Shown: positions 1 to 9,800 of the stretch, piece after piece | Numbering within the stretch: position 1 is the stretch's first letter | Layout: the number at the start of each line of letters is the position of its first letter | Source: Lacrimispora sinapis | Lineage (GTDB): Bacteria > Bacillota > Clostridia > Lachnospirales > Lachnospiraceae | Assembly (NCBI RefSeq): GCF_043633585.1 | Contig: NZ_CP141832.1 | Coordinates: forward strand, 1,302,001 to 1,366,000 | Length of the DNA: 64,000 bases | Reading direction: 5' to 3' | Translations under genes and position numbers: made by a program | The notes under the pieces: generated by a model | The model's database searches: none | The model's input: the letters and a program-made list of their open reading frames with translations, nothing else | Told to the model about the DNA's origin: nothing

Positions 1-1596
1 GCGGTTTTTCTGACTGCAGCAATGGTTTCTGCCATGACCGCGGGCTGTACTGGAAGCGGAGATGGCAATGGGGAAAAAAGTGCGTCGGGCGGAGACAATA
101 CGATCAACATATTGTTTAACGGTGCCAAGGAAAAAGGCTGGGATGAAATATATGCCAAATACTTGGAGGAGACAAAGGACACTCTGGGGGTCGAATTGAA
201 TATTACCTGGGTGGAACCGGCGGACTATAAGGAAAAACTGAATTTGATTATGATGGGAGGCGATGACTACGATCTGGTATTTGATGCACCCTGGTGTCAT
301 TTAAGGGATTTGGCGGCAGATCATTACTATGCGGACTTGTCCTCTTATTTTAACAATGATGAATATCCGGGACTGAAAAAGGCGTTTTCCAAACAGGTAA
401 TGGAAAATAATAAATGGTATGGTTCCCAGTGTTACATCCCTCTGATGCGTACTTACGGTACGGGAATCCCGGTGGTTCATTATCGGAAGGACTGGGCGAA
501 GAAATGGGGAATCGGAACAGACGGACAAATAGAAAGCATGGAGGATTTGACCGCTTATTGGGAGAAAGCAAAGGAAAACAAGATCCTGCCGCTTTCCGTT
601 ATGGATTCCAGAGGCTTTTATGAGCTGCTGTCTAACGAACAGGATATGACAAAGGCAGGCATTCAGATGTTTAAAGCCGCAAATTTAACAATTTATGTAT
701 ACATTAAAGACAATAAGGTGCAGGCAATGGCTGCGGAAGGCGCGGGAGATGAGGCGTTTAAGAACTTCCCAGAACCATTTAATTATGATTTCGGTGCAAA
801 ACGGTATGATGAATTTGCAAAATGGCAGAAAGCCGGATACATCAGCGCTGATTCCATGACAATCAAGGAGGCGGACACTCCGTTTTATGCAGGGGATGCA
901 GCTTCAGAAATAGGAACCCTTGATGATACCACCAAGATCGTGACCAACTTAAAGCAGTATTCTCCGGAGGCAGAGTACGGATTTTTCGTTTATGTAGACC
1001 GGGTACGCAATATGCAGGATGGTGCAATTACCACCACATTTACAGCCAACAACGGGCTTAGTATACCGGCAAGCTCCAAAAAGATTGACAAGACCATGAA
1101 ATTCCTTGACTGGATGTTTGGAGATGCCGCAAATCACGATTTGTTTGAACTGGGAATAGAAGGAACTGACTGGAAGCCGGTTGGAGAAGACCAGTATCAG
1201 TCGATTTCCACCTATCCCGACAATTTCCATGGATATGCCTTTACCTGGAACCCGAATTATGTTAGATTTTCGGATACTCTGCCAAAGGACGCTTTAAAAT
1301 ACAGGGTATGGGAGTTAAAGGAATCCAGTTTCCAGGCGGCACCTGTAAGCGGCTTTAACTTCAACACCTCAGATGTGGAGCTGTCTACAACGGTCGCACA
1401 GGTAAAGACTATAACAGACCGTATCACCACCATCAAGCTCCATGGTATATTAAATGACGGGACAAAGGAATACGCCTCAGCAAAGGAAATGCTGAAGAGT
1501 AACACCGATGAAGCCATGAAAAACGGCGGTGAAGAAATCTTTAAAGCCCTGGAAACTCAGATCAATGAGTTTTTAAGCGAAAAAGCAAAACAGTAA
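1..1596 (+). CDS. Extracellular solute-binding lipoprotein of a CUT1 sugar ABC transporter (5' end outside window)
   Basis: The reading frame is open from base 1, so the true start lies upstream; the first internal ATG is at 22. The visible N terminus is the end of a lipoprotein signal peptide with lipobox TAGC, followed by a Gly/Ser/Asp-rich linker typical of Gram-positive lipoproteins. The rest (about 510 residues) is a family 1 extracellular solute-binding protein of the large LplA/YtcQ type, which captures oligosaccharides at the outer membrane face for import. A strong hairpin follows the stop. The two permeases at 2615-4440 are the natural partners, although a YesL gene on the other strand lies between. 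The substrate cannot be read from the sequence; the neighbouring lyases suggest oligosaccharides from an acidic polysaccharide (inference). Confidence 0.9.
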   Translation, partial: AVFLTAAMVSAMTAGCTGSGDGNGEKSASGGDNTINILFNGAKEKGWDEIYAKYLEETKDTLGVELNITWVEPADYKEKLNLIMMGGDDYDLVFDAPWCHLRDLAADHYYADLSSYFNNDEYPGLKKAFSKQVMENNKWYGSQCYIPLMRTYGTGIPVVHYRKDWAKKWGIGTDGQIESMEDLTAYWEKAKENKILPLSVMDSRGFYELLSNEQDMTKAGIQMFKAANLTIYVYIKDNKVQAMAAEGAGDEAFKNFPEPFNYDFGAKRYDEFAKWQKAGYISADSMTIKEADTPFYAGDAASEIGTLDDTTKIVTNLKQYSPEAEYGFFVYVDRVRNMQDGAITTTFTANNGLSIPASSKKIDKTMKFLDWMFGDAANHDLFELGIEGTDWKPVGEDQYQSISTYPDNFHGYAFTWNPNYVRFSDTLPKDALKYRVWELKESSFQAAPVSGFNFNTSDVELSTTVAQVKTITDRITTIKLHGILNDGTKEYASAKEMLKSNTDEAMKNGGEEIFKALETQINEFLSEKAKQ

Positions 1597-1623
1597 GACA
1601 AGAAAAAGAAAGACAAAAAAAGG

Positions 1624-1686
1624 GAACTGCCCGCCATACGAGAAACAGACGCGTTGCTGTTGTTGTATGACGGGCAGTTCTTCTTC
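1624..1686 (+). terminator. Intrinsic terminator after the solute-binding protein
   Basis: Inverted repeat with arms 1624-1639 and 1665-1680 (one mismatch, stem ends GAACTGCCCG/CGGGCAGTTC) followed by TTCTTC. It lies between the convergent ends of the binding protein and the YesL gene, so it may serve both strands. Confidence 0.7.
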
Positions 1687-1697
1687 AAAGTAACCGC

Positions 1698-2354
1698 TCA
1701 TGATTTTCCTTCGCGTTTTATGGGACTGCCTGGAAGAAATGTTCCGCCGGGCACATACTTTTTAAAGATCCGGTTTAACAGATAAGCCTGGAAAAATACA
1801 GGGAGAGCCGGGCCGAAGATGATCAGGGGCAAAAAGCGGAACAATATGACCAGCGGCAGAAGAAGATTTAAAATCACCAGGCAGAAGGACCAGTGGGGGT
1901 TTTTGTTGACAAGGCCAAGAGCTGCCTGGAAGGTTCCGGGAACCGAGTTTTCAAACTGTGCCGTCAGGGGCAATAAATAGACGGCGGCAAAGGAAAAAGC
2001 CAGCAAAACCCCTGCAATAAAAAAGGCCAAAAGCCTGAGCAGCAGATTCTGGCTGTTTCCCAGATAGAAAAAGTCCACAGCGCAGACCGCCGTTACTCCC
2101 ACAATAAAAAAGAAGAAGAAGGTGGCTTTTTTAAAGCTGCATTTAAAGGAAGAAAAAAAGTCTCTGGTTAAGTATCCCTCTTCCTCTCTGGCAAGACGCA
2201 TGGTGGTATAGTAGAGGGCGCAGGTGGAAGCCCCCGCAGTTACCAGGGGAAGGCTTGTCACCAGCCAGAGAATGTTGAGCCACAGCAGCTTTAAGAGCTT
2301 TACGAGAAACTGGGTCAGCGGATTGTTGTATGAAAAAATAGAGTGGCTGTTCAA
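1698..2354 (-). CDS. YesL-family (DUF624) membrane protein
   Basis: A 218-residue integral membrane protein. The N terminus has the family pattern: a short polar lead, then a hydrophobic helix (LLWLNILWLVTSLPLVTAG) followed by a conserved STCALYY-type segment. Further hydrophobic helices lie near residues 75-95, 100-125 and 160-195. The start is TTG at 2354: an AGGAGG site at 2362-2367 sits 7 bases upstream and there is no better ATG. YesL proteins are common beside CUT1 transporters and YesM/YesN regulators of plant and host glycan loci; their molecular role is not settled. It is convergent with the binding-protein gene and divergent from the permeases. Confidence 0.8.
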   Translation of the reverse strand: MNSHSIFSYNNPLTQFLVKLLKLLWLNILWLVTSLPLVTAGASTCALYYTTMRLAREEEGYLTRDFFSSFKCSFKKATFFFFFIVGVTAVCAVDFFYLGNSQNLLLRLLAFFIAGVLLAFSFAAVYLLPLTAQFENSVPGTFQAALGLVNKNPHWSFCLVILNLLLPLVILFRFLPLIIFGPALPVFFQAYLLNRIFKKYVPGGTFLPGSPIKREGKS

Positions 2355-2421
2355 TAAATAACCTCCTTTCGAGTTGGTATTTCAGGGTTTTATTATATTA
2401 TGCAGCAACGACGGAAACAAG

Positions 2422-2510
2422 CGGTTCATTAACATTCATAGCCCTATCGTTAAAAAACAGATTGCAGGCTTTTACTTCCATTCATAACGAATGAACGGTT
2501 CTTTAACATT
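2422..2510 (+). repeat. Near-identical 15-bp direct repeat pair in the permease upstream region
   Basis: CGGTTCATTAACATT at 2422-2436 recurs as CGGTTCTTTAACATT at 2496-2510, a spacing of 74 bp (about seven helical turns), in the divergent intergenic region between the YesL gene and the permease operon. Paired direct repeats like these are what AraC-family regulators bind, and a membrane AraC regulator is encoded at 4414-6729. The link is inference. Confidence 0.4.
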
Positions 2511-2614
2511 TTGGATTTTATTTGGACGGCGGAATTGATACTCTGTGATTAGCCGGTTTGCATGTTCTCCGGACTGAGTTGCCGGCAATATAAAAATGAA
2601 GAAATGGAGATGAA

Positions 2615-3535
2615 ATGATGTTTAAAAACTTACGTTTTGACATGAAACGCAACAAATTTCTTGTATTCCTCTGTGTGCCGGCTGTCATCTGGTTCTGCAT
2701 CTTTGCCTACGCACCCTTATGCGGGCTTGTGGTAGCATTCCAGAAATATAGTCCTGCAAGAGGAATTTGGGGAAGTGAATTCGTAGGACTGAAAAATTTC
2801 AAATTTTTCTTTGGGTCCCAGTCCTTTTTCCAGGTTACATTTAACACCCTGTTTTTAAATGCTCTTTTTATCATCGCAACGATGGTAAGCTCGATCCTCA
2901 TTGCCCTGGCAATTTCCGAGGTGTCAAACAGGTGGTTTAAGAAGGTGTCCCAGTCCGTGATCCTTCTGCCCCATTTTATTTCCTGGACGGTGGTAGCACT
3001 TTTGATGGAAGCGTTTATAAAGACCGACGGGGGAATTGTCAATAAGCTGCTCCTCTCCCTTGGGCTTGACGTGATTCCGTTTTACCAAAGTCCCAAGGTT
3101 TGGCCGTTTCTGCTCACCCTTCTTAGGGTCTGGCAGGGGGCTGGCTACGGTTCCATCGTCTATCTGGCAGCCATTACCGGGCTTGATCAGGAGATGTACG
3201 AGGCAGCAAGAGTGGATGGGGCCTCCAGGTTTCAGAGAATCCGTTACTTGACACTTCCGCTCCTGAAGACAACGGCTATTCTGCTGTTCATCATGAGTGT
3301 AGGAAAGATATTTAACGGTGATTTCGGCATGATTTATACTCTGGTGGGAAATAATTCTGTTCTTTATCCGACCACGGATGTTATTGATACCTATGTATAC
3401 CGGCAGCTGGTAGAGGCAAATAACATGGGAATGTCCTCTGCTGTTGGATTGTATCAGTCCATTATGGGCTTTATTATGGTCATGATTACAAACTATATTA
3501 CGAAAAAGGCAGATCCGGAATCTGCATTGTTTTAA
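2615..3535 (+). CDS. CUT1 sugar ABC transporter permease (LplB/UgpA type)
   Basis: A 306-residue polytopic inner-membrane protein with six predicted helices. The cytoplasmic EAA loop that contacts the ATPase is visible near residues 190-215 (YEAARVDGASRFQRIRYLTLP). The N-terminal helix preceded by basic residues and the GLKNF segment are typical of LplB-like permeases. ATG at 2615 is preceded by GGAGA. The second permease starts 17 bp after the stop, so the two are co-transcribed. No ATP-binding subunit is encoded nearby, so the pair presumably uses a shared MsmX-type ATPase (known for this family). Confidence 0.92.
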   Translation: MMFKNLRFDMKRNKFLVFLCVPAVIWFCIFAYAPLCGLVVAFQKYSPARGIWGSEFVGLKNFKFFFGSQSFFQVTFNTLFLNALFIIATMVSSILIALAISEVSNRWFKKVSQSVILLPHFISWTVVALLMEAFIKTDGGIVNKLLLSLGLDVIPFYQSPKVWPFLLTLLRVWQGAGYGSIVYLAAITGLDQEMYEAARVDGASRFQRIRYLTLPLLKTTAILLFIMSVGKIFNGDFGMIYTLVGNNSVLYPTTDVIDTYVYRQLVEANNMGMSSAVGLYQSIMGFIMVMITNYITKKADPESALF

Positions 3536-3552
3536 GAAAGGAGTAAGCGATT

Positions 3553-4440
3553 ATGGGAAAAGTCAGGCAATCCAAGGGGGACGCCGCCTTAAATTCGGGT
3601 TTTTATATATTTATTACATTGTTTTCTGTATTTTGTCTTATACCGTTTCTTGTGGTGCTGGGTTCCTCATTTACGGATGAGGTCACTCTGGTGAAGGAGG
3701 GCTATAACATCATTCCTAAGAAATTTTCCACTGCATCCTATAGGATGGTGGCTCAGGCTTCGGATATCTTATCTGCCTACAAAGTGACCATTTTTACCAC
3801 TGTGGTGGGAACTGCGCTTTCCATGATATTTACGTGCAGTGTGTCTTATGCCATGAGCATAAAGAACCTGGCAATTCGTGGAGGACTGGCCATGTTTATC
3901 TATTTCACCATGCTGTTTAACGGCGGCCTGGTGGCAAATTACTTAATGATCACGAAAGTTCTGCATTTAAAAAACAGTATTTGGGTTCTGATTCTGCCAA
4001 ATTTAGTCAATGCCTATAACTGTCTTCTGATGCGTAACTTCTTCAACGGCGTTCCGGCATCTCTGGCGGAATCGGCAAAGATCGACGGAGCCAATGACAT
4101 CACCATCCTGTTTCGGATTGTACTTCCCGTTTCCACGCCGGGAATTGCTACCATCGGTCTGTTCTATGCACTCTCTTATTGGAACGAGTGGTACAAGGTG
4201 CTTCTTTATATCTCGGAAGAGAAGCTCTACACGCTCCAGTATTTAATCATGTCCATCCTTAGAAAGGTAAATTACGCCAGCACCCTGCCGGCGGGAGCGC
4301 TGCTGTCTCAGGAAACGCTGCCCACCTATGGATTCCGAATGGCGGCTGTGGTGGTCACCATCGGGCCTGTGATCTTCCTCTACCCGTTATTGCAGAAGTA
4401 TTTCGTACAGGGACTAACGGTCGGCTCCGTCAAGGGGTGA
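3553..4440 (+). CDS. CUT1 sugar ABC transporter permease (LplC/YtcP type)
   Basis: A 295-residue permease with six predicted membrane helices and the EAA loop near residues 173-200 (AESAKIDGANDITILFRIVLP). It pairs with the upstream LplB-type permease. AAGGAG lies about 9 bases before the ATG. The last 27 bp overlap the end of the convergent AraC-family gene. The C terminus (FVQGLTVGSVKG) is the standard ending of LplC/YtcP proteins, showing that it is full length. Confidence 0.92.
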   Translation: MGKVRQSKGDAALNSGFYIFITLFSVFCLIPFLVVLGSSFTDEVTLVKEGYNIIPKKFSTASYRMVAQASDILSAYKVTIFTTVVGTALSMIFTCSVSYAMSIKNLAIRGGLAMFIYFTMLFNGGLVANYLMITKVLHLKNSIWVLILPNLVNAYNCLLMRNFFNGVPASLAESAKIDGANDITILFRIVLPVSTPGIATIGLFYALSYWNEWYKVLLYISEEKLYTLQYLIMSILRKVNYASTLPAGALLSQETLPTYGFRMAAVVVTIGPVIFLYPLLQKYFVQGLTVGSVKG

Positions 4441-6729
4441 ATCGGTATTTTTGTGAAGACTGCGGTACTGGCCCGGTGTCATGCCGGTGTGCTTTTTGAA
4501 GAACGTAAAGAAATAGTTTTTTGTAGTGAATCCAAGCTTGTCGCTGATATCCTGGATCGTCATGTTGGTATGAAGCAGCAGATCGCTGATCAGCTCCATC
4601 TTCCTTCTGGTAATAAAGTCGGAGAGGGAGTCCCCGGTCTGCTCTTTGTAAATGCTTCTTAAATAATTGACGGACAGATGTACCTCGTCTGCCAGATAGA
4701 CCACGGATAAATTGGGATTGCAGAGGTTTTCATCAATCAGAGAGGACAGCCTGGTGATCAGTTCCGCTCTGTCGCTGTTGGTCACCTTTTTATTCTCCAG
4801 AAACTGAATGGCGGCGGTACAGCGGTGCTCCAGCATGGTGCGGATTTCCGAAAGGGTGTGGGCTGTTTCTAAGTCTACCGGTGTGGTTTCCAGATTGTTT
4901 ATGTACTCAAACCGCTGAAGATTGTAGTTCAGCCACATGAGATAAAGACGGATCTGGGAATATGGATAGGAGGCGATCTTCTGGAAAAAGCAGTCTAAGG
5001 CCTCCATAACCTTCTGATGATTCAGCCCTTTTAAAGCGGCAAGCAGTTCTTTTTCTGTTTCAAAGGGATAGCTTTGGCTGTTTTCCGGCGGAGTGTCCTC
5101 ATGACGGAAGCAATGAATGGAGTTGTACCCATTGACAAAACGTCTGTTCAAAGAATTTTCCGCTTCCGCTTTTGCAGCAGGCAGGTCGTCAAGTTCACAG
5201 ACGGTGGAGCTGGTTCCGATGGAAAAGCTTACTTTAAAATATTCATTGACAAGGCTGTGGATCTGTTCCAATGCCTTTGGAATTTCCGGAAGCTCTCCGT
5301 CAAAATTCAGGATATAGACCAGCCGGGAGTAGTTGGATTCAATCCTTTTGTAGGGACAGAGGGAGGTAAACACTTCATCTGCAATGTTTGAGATGGAAAA
5401 CATCACAAGTCCCACATCCCCCGGCCGTCCGGTCAGGGAATCCGGTCCATCCTCTTTCTGGGTATCCAGCTCCATGAGCACAACCATAAAGTGGTTCTGA
5501 TCAAACAGCATGGAAATGTCAGTATAAGAGGCAGGGGTCACGGCTGCGGAGCTTCCCTGAAGAAACTTCATCAGTTCCTGCTCCTGGGAGCGGGACAGAT
5601 ACGCATCCTTAAATTTTTCCAGACGGCGGTTCCTCATGGAGATGGTATGGTAGGCGCCCGAAAGCATGGTAAAGTCGTCATCGCTGATTTCTTCTGGAAG
5701 CTCAGGAAGTGCTGAGAGCACCGAAGACTTCAGAAGGTCCACTGGTTTATATAAAATCCCGCTCATTACAAAGGCCAGAAACAGGCAGAGGAGGAGATAG
5801 AAAACAGAGATACCAAGGGAAAAGCCGAGCAGCCCGTTGGCGGCGTCAAAAATCGTGTATGGCTCCAGCTTTAAGAAAACAAGACCAAAGGAGGAGTCCT
5901 TGGCATAGCTGACCGTGTATTTTTCACCTTCCAAACGAGCCGTTAAGTGGCCGTTTGTCTGAGGAAGGGCTTTGATTTTGTCTAAAAGGGCTTTCCCGGT
6001 AAAGGAAAGACCGAAGTTATCCATACCGTCAGAAAGGAGGATTTTATTTTGACTGTTTAAGAGATAGAAGCGGCTTTTATTTGAATCACCGGTGTTTAAG
6101 AAACCGGAAAAGGCCTTGCTGTCGATGTTGATGACCATGGCACCGGATTTGCTGCTGTGATAGATCAGGGACCAGACATCGTCAGGCTGGCGGGTTGCAT
6201 AGGGAGCATACCGGTTTACCTTCCTTGGCATAAAAAAGACAGGAGAGGGCGAGGGGGCAGTTTTTTCCAACAGGCTCAGCAGTTCCTGGTCATAAAAGTC
6301 ATCAAAGCTGCAGAACTGGTAATTCGTCATGACTTTTTTCAGACGAAAATTGATGAGGTTCACGGAATGGATGGAATCCGAACTGTACTGTATGGCATTG
6401 ACGGTGTTTATGGCCTCCAGCTGCATGCCTGTATCCCATTCGTTTCCATAGATCAGGTTTAAGAGGGTGTGGTCTCTGGTGAAGAGTGTGACCGTATGGC
6501 CATAAATATCCTTTAATATATTGTTGGTGGTCTGTTCAAAGTGAGAGACAGATAAATCATTGGTTTTGATCTTGTCCTTTTTATAGCTTTGGTTCAGGCC
6601 CCCGATGATGATAGCAAAGAAAATGAAAAAAATGATGCTGAAGGTAAAGATAAAGGAAAACAGGACTTTACGGAAAAAACGGCTGCTTTTTAATGTGCGG
6701 AATGTGTTATAAAAGCGATTCATAGACAT
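4414..6729 (-). CDS. Membrane-bound AraC-family regulator with extracytoplasmic sensor
   Basis: A 771-residue protein. It has an N-terminal membrane helix (about residues 20-47), a long extracytoplasmic region (about 50-295), a second helix (about 300-325), a cytoplasmic linker, and a C-terminal AraC double helix-turn-helix (about 665-765; LSVVYLADEVHLSVNYLRS, then DISDKLGFTTKNYFFTFFKK). This is the one-component regulator type that senses a sugar outside the cell and activates a neighbouring polysaccharide operon. It is divergent from the heparinase-family gene at 6813 and convergent with the permeases, so both are likely targets. An ATG with GGAGC upstream supports the start at 6729. Confidence 0.88.
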   Translation of the reverse strand: MSMNRFYNTFRTLKSSRFFRKVLFSFIFTFSIIFFIFFAIIIGGLNQSYKKDKIKTNDLSVSHFEQTTNNILKDIYGHTVTLFTRDHTLLNLIYGNEWDTGMQLEAINTVNAIQYSSDSIHSVNLINFRLKKVMTNYQFCSFDDFYDQELLSLLEKTAPSPSPVFFMPRKVNRYAPYATRQPDDVWSLIYHSSKSGAMVINIDSKAFSGFLNTGDSNKSRFYLLNSQNKILLSDGMDNFGLSFTGKALLDKIKALPQTNGHLTARLEGEKYTVSYAKDSSFGLVFLKLEPYTIFDAANGLLGFSLGISVFYLLLCLFLAFVMSGILYKPVDLLKSSVLSALPELPEEISDDDFTMLSGAYHTISMRNRRLEKFKDAYLSRSQEQELMKFLQGSSAAVTPASYTDISMLFDQNHFMVVLMELDTQKEDGPDSLTGRPGDVGLVMFSISNIADEVFTSLCPYKRIESNYSRLVYILNFDGELPEIPKALEQIHSLVNEYFKVSFSIGTSSTVCELDDLPAAKAEAENSLNRRFVNGYNSIHCFRHEDTPPENSQSYPFETEKELLAALKGLNHQKVMEALDCFFQKIASYPYSQIRLYLMWLNYNLQRFEYINNLETTPVDLETAHTLSEIRTMLEHRCTAAIQFLENKKVTNSDRAELITRLSSLIDENLCNPNLSVVYLADEVHLSVNYLRSIYKEQTGDSLSDFITRRKMELISDLLLHTNMTIQDISDKLGFTTKNYFFTFFKKHTGMTPGQYRSLHKNTDSPLDGADR

Positions 6730-6812
6730 GAGCTCCTTTTTTTAATTATTAATATTTTAGACGATAACTGCTTAATTTTCAAGATTTATTAAGAGATAGA
6801 ACAGGAGAAAAT

Positions 6813-9800
6813 ATGAAGAAAACAGATGGAATAGTGGAACTGAAAGAATGGCAGAAGCTGGGAACTGCCGCTTATGTGCATCAATATCCCGACAGCACAA
6901 AGGAGGATTCTTATTTTTATCAGGATGGAATGTTTTTGAAAAATTCCAGGGCTTATGATTTGACCCGGTATCCGTTTTTTGATTTCAAGCTTCAATGCGA
7001 AGAGAAGAATACCTACCAGGTGACCGTTGACATCGCCTTATTCCGGGATGGGAAGCCAGAAGAGTTTGAAACCTACACCGCCAGGGCAGGCGTGTCCAAA
7101 ACAGGGACCTATGATCTGGAGCTTCCGGCAAAAGCGTTTGACAACTGCTCATCCTCCTCCAATTACTTAACATTCGTCAGGAGAGTGGCTGTGAAAGGAG
7201 AGAAACCCTTTACTCTTTTAACGGCCAGGCTCAAGGAGGGAAAGGCAATTACTCTTTCCCCGGACCGGTATGGCAAGGCAGGGGACAAAGGAAGCACAGC
7301 CGTCTACCGGATGACCTTAAAAAACTGCACAGATGCTCCTCAAAGCGTGAATCTGTCCTGGAAAAAATACGGGAATGAAGCCACGGAGCAGGTGCATATG
7401 CCTGAAGAAATAGAACTGGAGGGGCTGGAGGAAAAAACATTCTCCATTGAAGTGCCTGTTTCTGAGCGCATTGTGGAGGGCGGCTATGAAAAACAGTTGA
7501 TCCAGGCCATTCCAGACGGTGACGCAGGATCGGCGGTGGAACTTACCCTCTATACCTCGGCAAGGCTGGCTCATCCCTTTGTGCTGCTGACGGAGACGGA
7601 GCTGGCGGCTGTGAAAGAAAAGATCAAAAATTATGAGTGGGCACGAAAAAATTATGAAGGCTGTGTGAAGGAAGAAGCCGCCTGGGAGGCTCCCCGCATC
7701 ACAGGAGAAACCGATTATTTATTCTGGACCGATGACGGCCATCACGCCAGAAAGTGCGCCATATTGTACCGGCTGGGAGCGGGAGAAGCGTTCAAACAAA
7801 AGGCCCTCCTGTTTTTAAAGGAGCTATCCGATCCGAAACGGGGATACCTTGTAAATCCCAGGGCATGCAATCAGGAGCTGGTCCATGAGGGAGAGTTCTT
7901 TAAAAGCGTGGCTTTTGCCTATGACCTTCTCTATGACTGTGAAGAACTGACAAAAGAGGACCACTCAAACATGGAGGCAGTTTTAAAAAAATTCATGGGG
8001 TATATCGACCAGGTTGCCAGAGAGGGAAATGTATCCAACTGGGCGCTTGCGGAAATTGAAGGGGCGCTTTATGGGGCGTGCGTGCTTCAGGATATGGCCA
8101 TGATCCAAAGGTTTCTTTATGGTACGGGGGGCATGACGGATATCCTGTCCAGAGGGGTGATGAGCGATGGCTGGTGGTATGAGGCTTCCATCGGATATAA
8201 TCTTCTTGCGGCGGGGATATTTTCTGAAATCGCCCATGTAATGCTGCATTTTGGCATGGACCTGCGTTTCCTTACGGTTCCGGCCAGTTACAGCAAACGG
8301 GTGGACAGCGTAAAACTATTAAAGGATGGTCTGATTGCCGAGAGCTGGGGCGGAAACGATAAAACCTACCGGAACATCTCCATGTTGTGGGATAGTCTGG
8401 TGAATTTCTATGATTACCGGGGGGTGATCTTTGGGCTGAATGACTCCTCGGAAATGCATGTGCAGGGAACTTCCCGTCAGCTGATGGATTCCCGGTATGA
8501 CTTAGCCTATGCCCTCTATGGAAAGAAAGAGTATGCTGCCCTTTTGCGGCTGTCAAAGGAGGAGGACAGAGACTTGCTCTTTGGAGTGGGTGAGCTTCCA
8601 AAGGAGGAGAGAAAACCTCCGGTCAGCGATTTTGCAGACAGCTCCGGTGCATGTGTGCTTCGTTCCAGAAAAGAGGGCGTACCGGACAGGGAACAGCTTC
8701 AGGTGGTGTTGAAATACGGGTCCCATGGCGGTGCCCATGGCCATTATGACCGGGTGAGCATGACCGGACTCAGCCGTTTTGGACGATCACTGACCGGGCC
8801 GGAAAATATCTGGTACAGCTATCACACCATGATGTACAAATTTTATACACAAACCTCTTTAAATCATAACATGGTGGTTGTGGATTACAAGATGCAGGAG
8901 GCAGTCCCTCCCAAACGTCTTCTTTTCTACTCCGGAACCATGATGCAGGCGGCAGCGGTCCAAAGCAAAGGCCCATGGAGCCATCCCCCTTACGGCGGCT
9001 GGCAGGTAAATGGGGACCGGACCTTAAAGGAACGCTCCTGGAATGAGGGCAGATACTTACCCACTCCGGAGCCGGAACCGGAATATTCGGTTAGAAGCGG
9101 CTTTACGGAGCCGGTTTTAACCAGGCGGCTGACGGTTGTGACCGATGAGTTTGTGGTAAATTTCGACTATGCAAAGGGAGAAGCGGAACACGATTTTGCC
9201 TGTCTTTACCATCTGCAGGGACTTCGTAAGGTTATGGACTTAAAGGAGCGTCCTATGGTTGTGCAGCGGTGGGCTGAACAGCTTGATACCGATATGTTAG
9301 GAAGCGCCCAGTTTATAACAGACTGCCAGTGGTATGAGATGGAGCAGGGGGCAGTTCTTGATTTTACCGTGGAGTACACGGAAACGGAAAACAACGGAAA
9401 TAAGTGGCTGTGCAGAAACAGGACCGGCTATAATGAGCCGGGGATCATGCACACCAGGCTCTATGGGGCTTATCCGGCAAAAGGGGTTCTGGCCATTGGC
9501 TGTGACCCGGAATACCAGGGAGTAAACAAACAGCTTTTCTACTCGGTGGAGGCAGACGGCAAAGAACTTGCAAACGGGCGGTTCGGCGCATGGATCCTTG
9601 GAAGAGAGACGGTGGACGCAGATATTTCCGGGAAAGGTAAGCTCGTTCTTACCACCAGAGTAAATCAGGTGGAGTTTGAAGAACATCATTTTGCAGACAT
9701 GGAAAAGAGCATATTCTGGGGAGATCCTGCAATTCTAACGGAGGACGGAACCTGGATTTATTTATCGGAGCTGCCTTATGAGACCGAAAATATTGATCCT

